Below, piece by piece: positions 6,015 through 6,835 of a DNA stretch of 6,835 nucleotides (positions within the stretch are counted from its first letter, which is position 1; the number at the start of each line of letters is the position of its first letter). A program made the translations under genes and the position numbers. Below the pieces are notes generated by a model that searched no databases, was not told the DNA's origin, and was given only the letters and a program-made list of their open reading frames with translations. The DNA is from an uncultured Actinoplanes sp. (GTDB lineage: Bacteria; Actinomycetota; Actinomycetes; Mycobacteriales; Micromonosporaceae), in assembly GCA_934667465.1 (NCBI GenBank), contig CAKUMG010000309.1, positions 1 through 6,835 of the forward strand. Direction: 5' to 3'.

Positions 6015-6835
6015 ATGACCACGATCAACGGCAACCCCAACTTCGGCCAGGCCGAGTATCACGGGCCGGTGATCGGTGTGCAGCACGTCGCCGGCCCGGC
6101 GGGCGCCGACGATCCCATCCGCCGCCGCGCCGACGTCGGGGTGCTCACGGTGCTGAGCGCCGAGATCCGGGCGGTCCAGGGCGTGCTGCGGGGCCTGCAC
6201 GACTACCGCTCCCGGCGGCTGCCGGCCGGACCGCTGGCGCACGAGGCGTGGCTGCCGGGGGTGGACGGCGGCCGGGTCCGGGTCGCGGCGATACAGACCC
6301 TGGCCCGCGGTACGGAGTCCGCCGCGCTCGCCCACCGGCTGCTGAGCGAGGAGTACGCCCCGGCGGTCGTGCTGCTGGTCGGCATCGCGGGCGGTGTCGG
6401 CCGGGACGTCGAGGTGGGCGATGTCGTCGTCGCGGACGAGATCATCGCGTACGACAACCGCCGCGAGCATGCCGGCGGGACGTCCCGCCGCGGCTGGGCG
6501 CAGAGCGTCGCCGCGCCGCTGGGCTACCGGCTGCACGAGTTCACCGCCGCGGTCCCGGCCGCGCAGGTCTCGCCCGAGGGCGCGCCGTTCCGGATCCACC
6601 GCGGCCCGATCGGCTCGGGCAACGCGGTCGTCACGGACGCGCGCTCGGCGATCCGGGCGTGGCTGCGCGACTTCAACGAGCGCGTGCTCGCCGTCGAGAC
6701 GGAGGCCGCGGGGGTGGCGCAGGCGTTCCACGAGAGCCCTCCCGAGACGGGTGGATGGATGACCGTACGCGGCATCTCCGACACCGCCGACGACGGGACG
6801 GACCGCGGGTCGGTGGCCGCCAACGACGCGCGTCG
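6015..6835 (+). CDS. MTAN/PNP-type nucleoside phosphorylase or nucleosidase effector, 3' end outside window
   Basis: The frame is open from ATG 6015 to the window edge (273 codons seen). Residues 3-21 are the motif shared with the upstream protein, followed by a short Gly/Ala/Pro linker. The phosphorylase-fold enzyme domain runs from about residue 40. It shows VGVLTVLSAE (41-50), the Gly-rich loop VGIAGGVG (122-129), VGDVVVADEI (134-143), GPIGSGNAVV (197-206), AVETEAAGVAQ (226-236) and VRGISDTADD (251-260). By family knowledge E50, E230 and D256 correspond to the E. coli MTAN residues E12, E174 and D197, so glycosidic-bond cleavage of a purine or other nucleoside or nucleotide is expected. 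The substrate cannot be read from sequence. Probably 20-40 residues are missing at the C-terminus. The ATG follows AGGA (6007-6010) and lies 6 bp after the previous stop, suggesting translational coupling. PNP/UDP domains with short N-terminal adaptors occur as effectors in bacterial conflict systems and fungal NLRs. A housekeeping salvage role is less likely given the adaptor and the membrane partner. Confidence 0.88.
   Translation, partial: MTTINGNPNFGQAEYHGPVIGVQHVAGPAGADDPIRRRADVGVLTVLSAEIRAVQGVLRGLHDYRSRRLPAGPLAHEAWLPGVDGGRVRVAAIQTLARGTESAALAHRLLSEEYAPAVVLLVGIAGGVGRDVEVGDVVVADEIIAYDNRREHAGGTSRRGWAQSVAAPLGYRLHEFTAAVPAAQVSPEGAPFRIHRGPIGSGNAVVTDARSAIRAWLRDFNERVLAVETEAAGVAQAFHESPPETGGWMTVRGISDTADDGTDRGSVAANDAR
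6021..6077 (+). repeat. Matched motif copy 2 (N-terminus of nucleosidase)
   Basis: This stretch encodes residues 3-21 of the nucleosidase, identical in protein to copy 1 at 5928-5984. The copies are direct repeats, 93 bp start to start with 36 bp between them. After the repeat the proteins diverge (QQQQAKA versus VQHVAGP), keeping only one further Gln, the second residue after the motif, in common. The boundary is therefore sharp and limited to the motif. Confidence 0.95.

Noticed and set aside
5928..6077. The direct repeat as an attachment site, IS target duplication or CRISPR-like repeat
   Set aside because: Both copies are in frame, encode identical peptides with silent-only differences, and end exactly at protein motif boundaries. 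There are only two copies and no mobile genes or arrays nearby.
3483..6731. A long open frame on the - strand opposite the NERD-like, membrane and nucleosidase genes
   Set aside because: It is Arg/Asp/Gly-rich low-complexity translation with no motifs, while the + strand carries recognisable genes with ribosome-binding sites.

Overview
The window comes from a very GC-rich bacterium. Strong GC preference at third codon positions, a GTG start, an AfsR/SARP-type regulator and uncharacterised families I associate with actinomycetes all point to a filamentous actinobacterium (Streptomyces or Micromonosporaceae-like). The exact genus cannot be read from this sequence.

Layout, left to right. (1) Positions 3-170 (+) are the tail of a uridine kinase-like gene that stops early and is followed at once by two strong GC-rich hairpins (171-221), a likely terminator. 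(2) Positions 222-532 are a convergent intergenic stretch with no supportable gene. (3) Positions 533-3505 (-) encode a 990-residue AfsR-like regulator: OmpR-type DNA-binding domain, BTAD, NB-ARC ATPase, then TPR-like helical repeats. (4) Positions 3506-3644 form a divergent intergenic region rich in dyads, with a 9-nt direct repeat at 22-bp spacing. (5) Positions 3645-4208 (+) encode a 187-residue NERD-like protein that appears to have lost the catalytic Asp and Lys. (6) Positions 4329-6008 (+) encode a 559-residue membrane protein with an uncharacterised soluble domain. (7) Positions 6015 to the end (+) encode an MTAN/PNP-type nucleoside phosphorylase or nucleosidase, cut by the window edge, with its key catalytic residues present.

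The most striking signal joins genes 6 and 7. The membrane protein ends, and the nucleosidase begins, with the same 19-residue motif, TINGNPNFGQAEYHGPVIG. The two DNA copies differ at only 4 of 57 positions, all silent third-codon positions. The genes are 6 bp apart and surely co-translated. A short, Asn/Gly/Gln-rich, exactly matched motif at the C-terminus of a membrane partner and the N-terminus of an enzymatic effector recalls amyloid-type or other homotypic adaptor signalling, as known for NLR-associated motifs of multicellular bacteria and for fungal NLR systems that use PNP/UDP phosphorylase effectors. My working hypothesis, which is inference, is a membrane-linked conflict or cell-death module: the membrane protein senses or anchors, the motif recruits or nucleates, and the nucleosidase acts on nucleosides or nucleotides. 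The divergent NB-ARC regulator may control its transcription.
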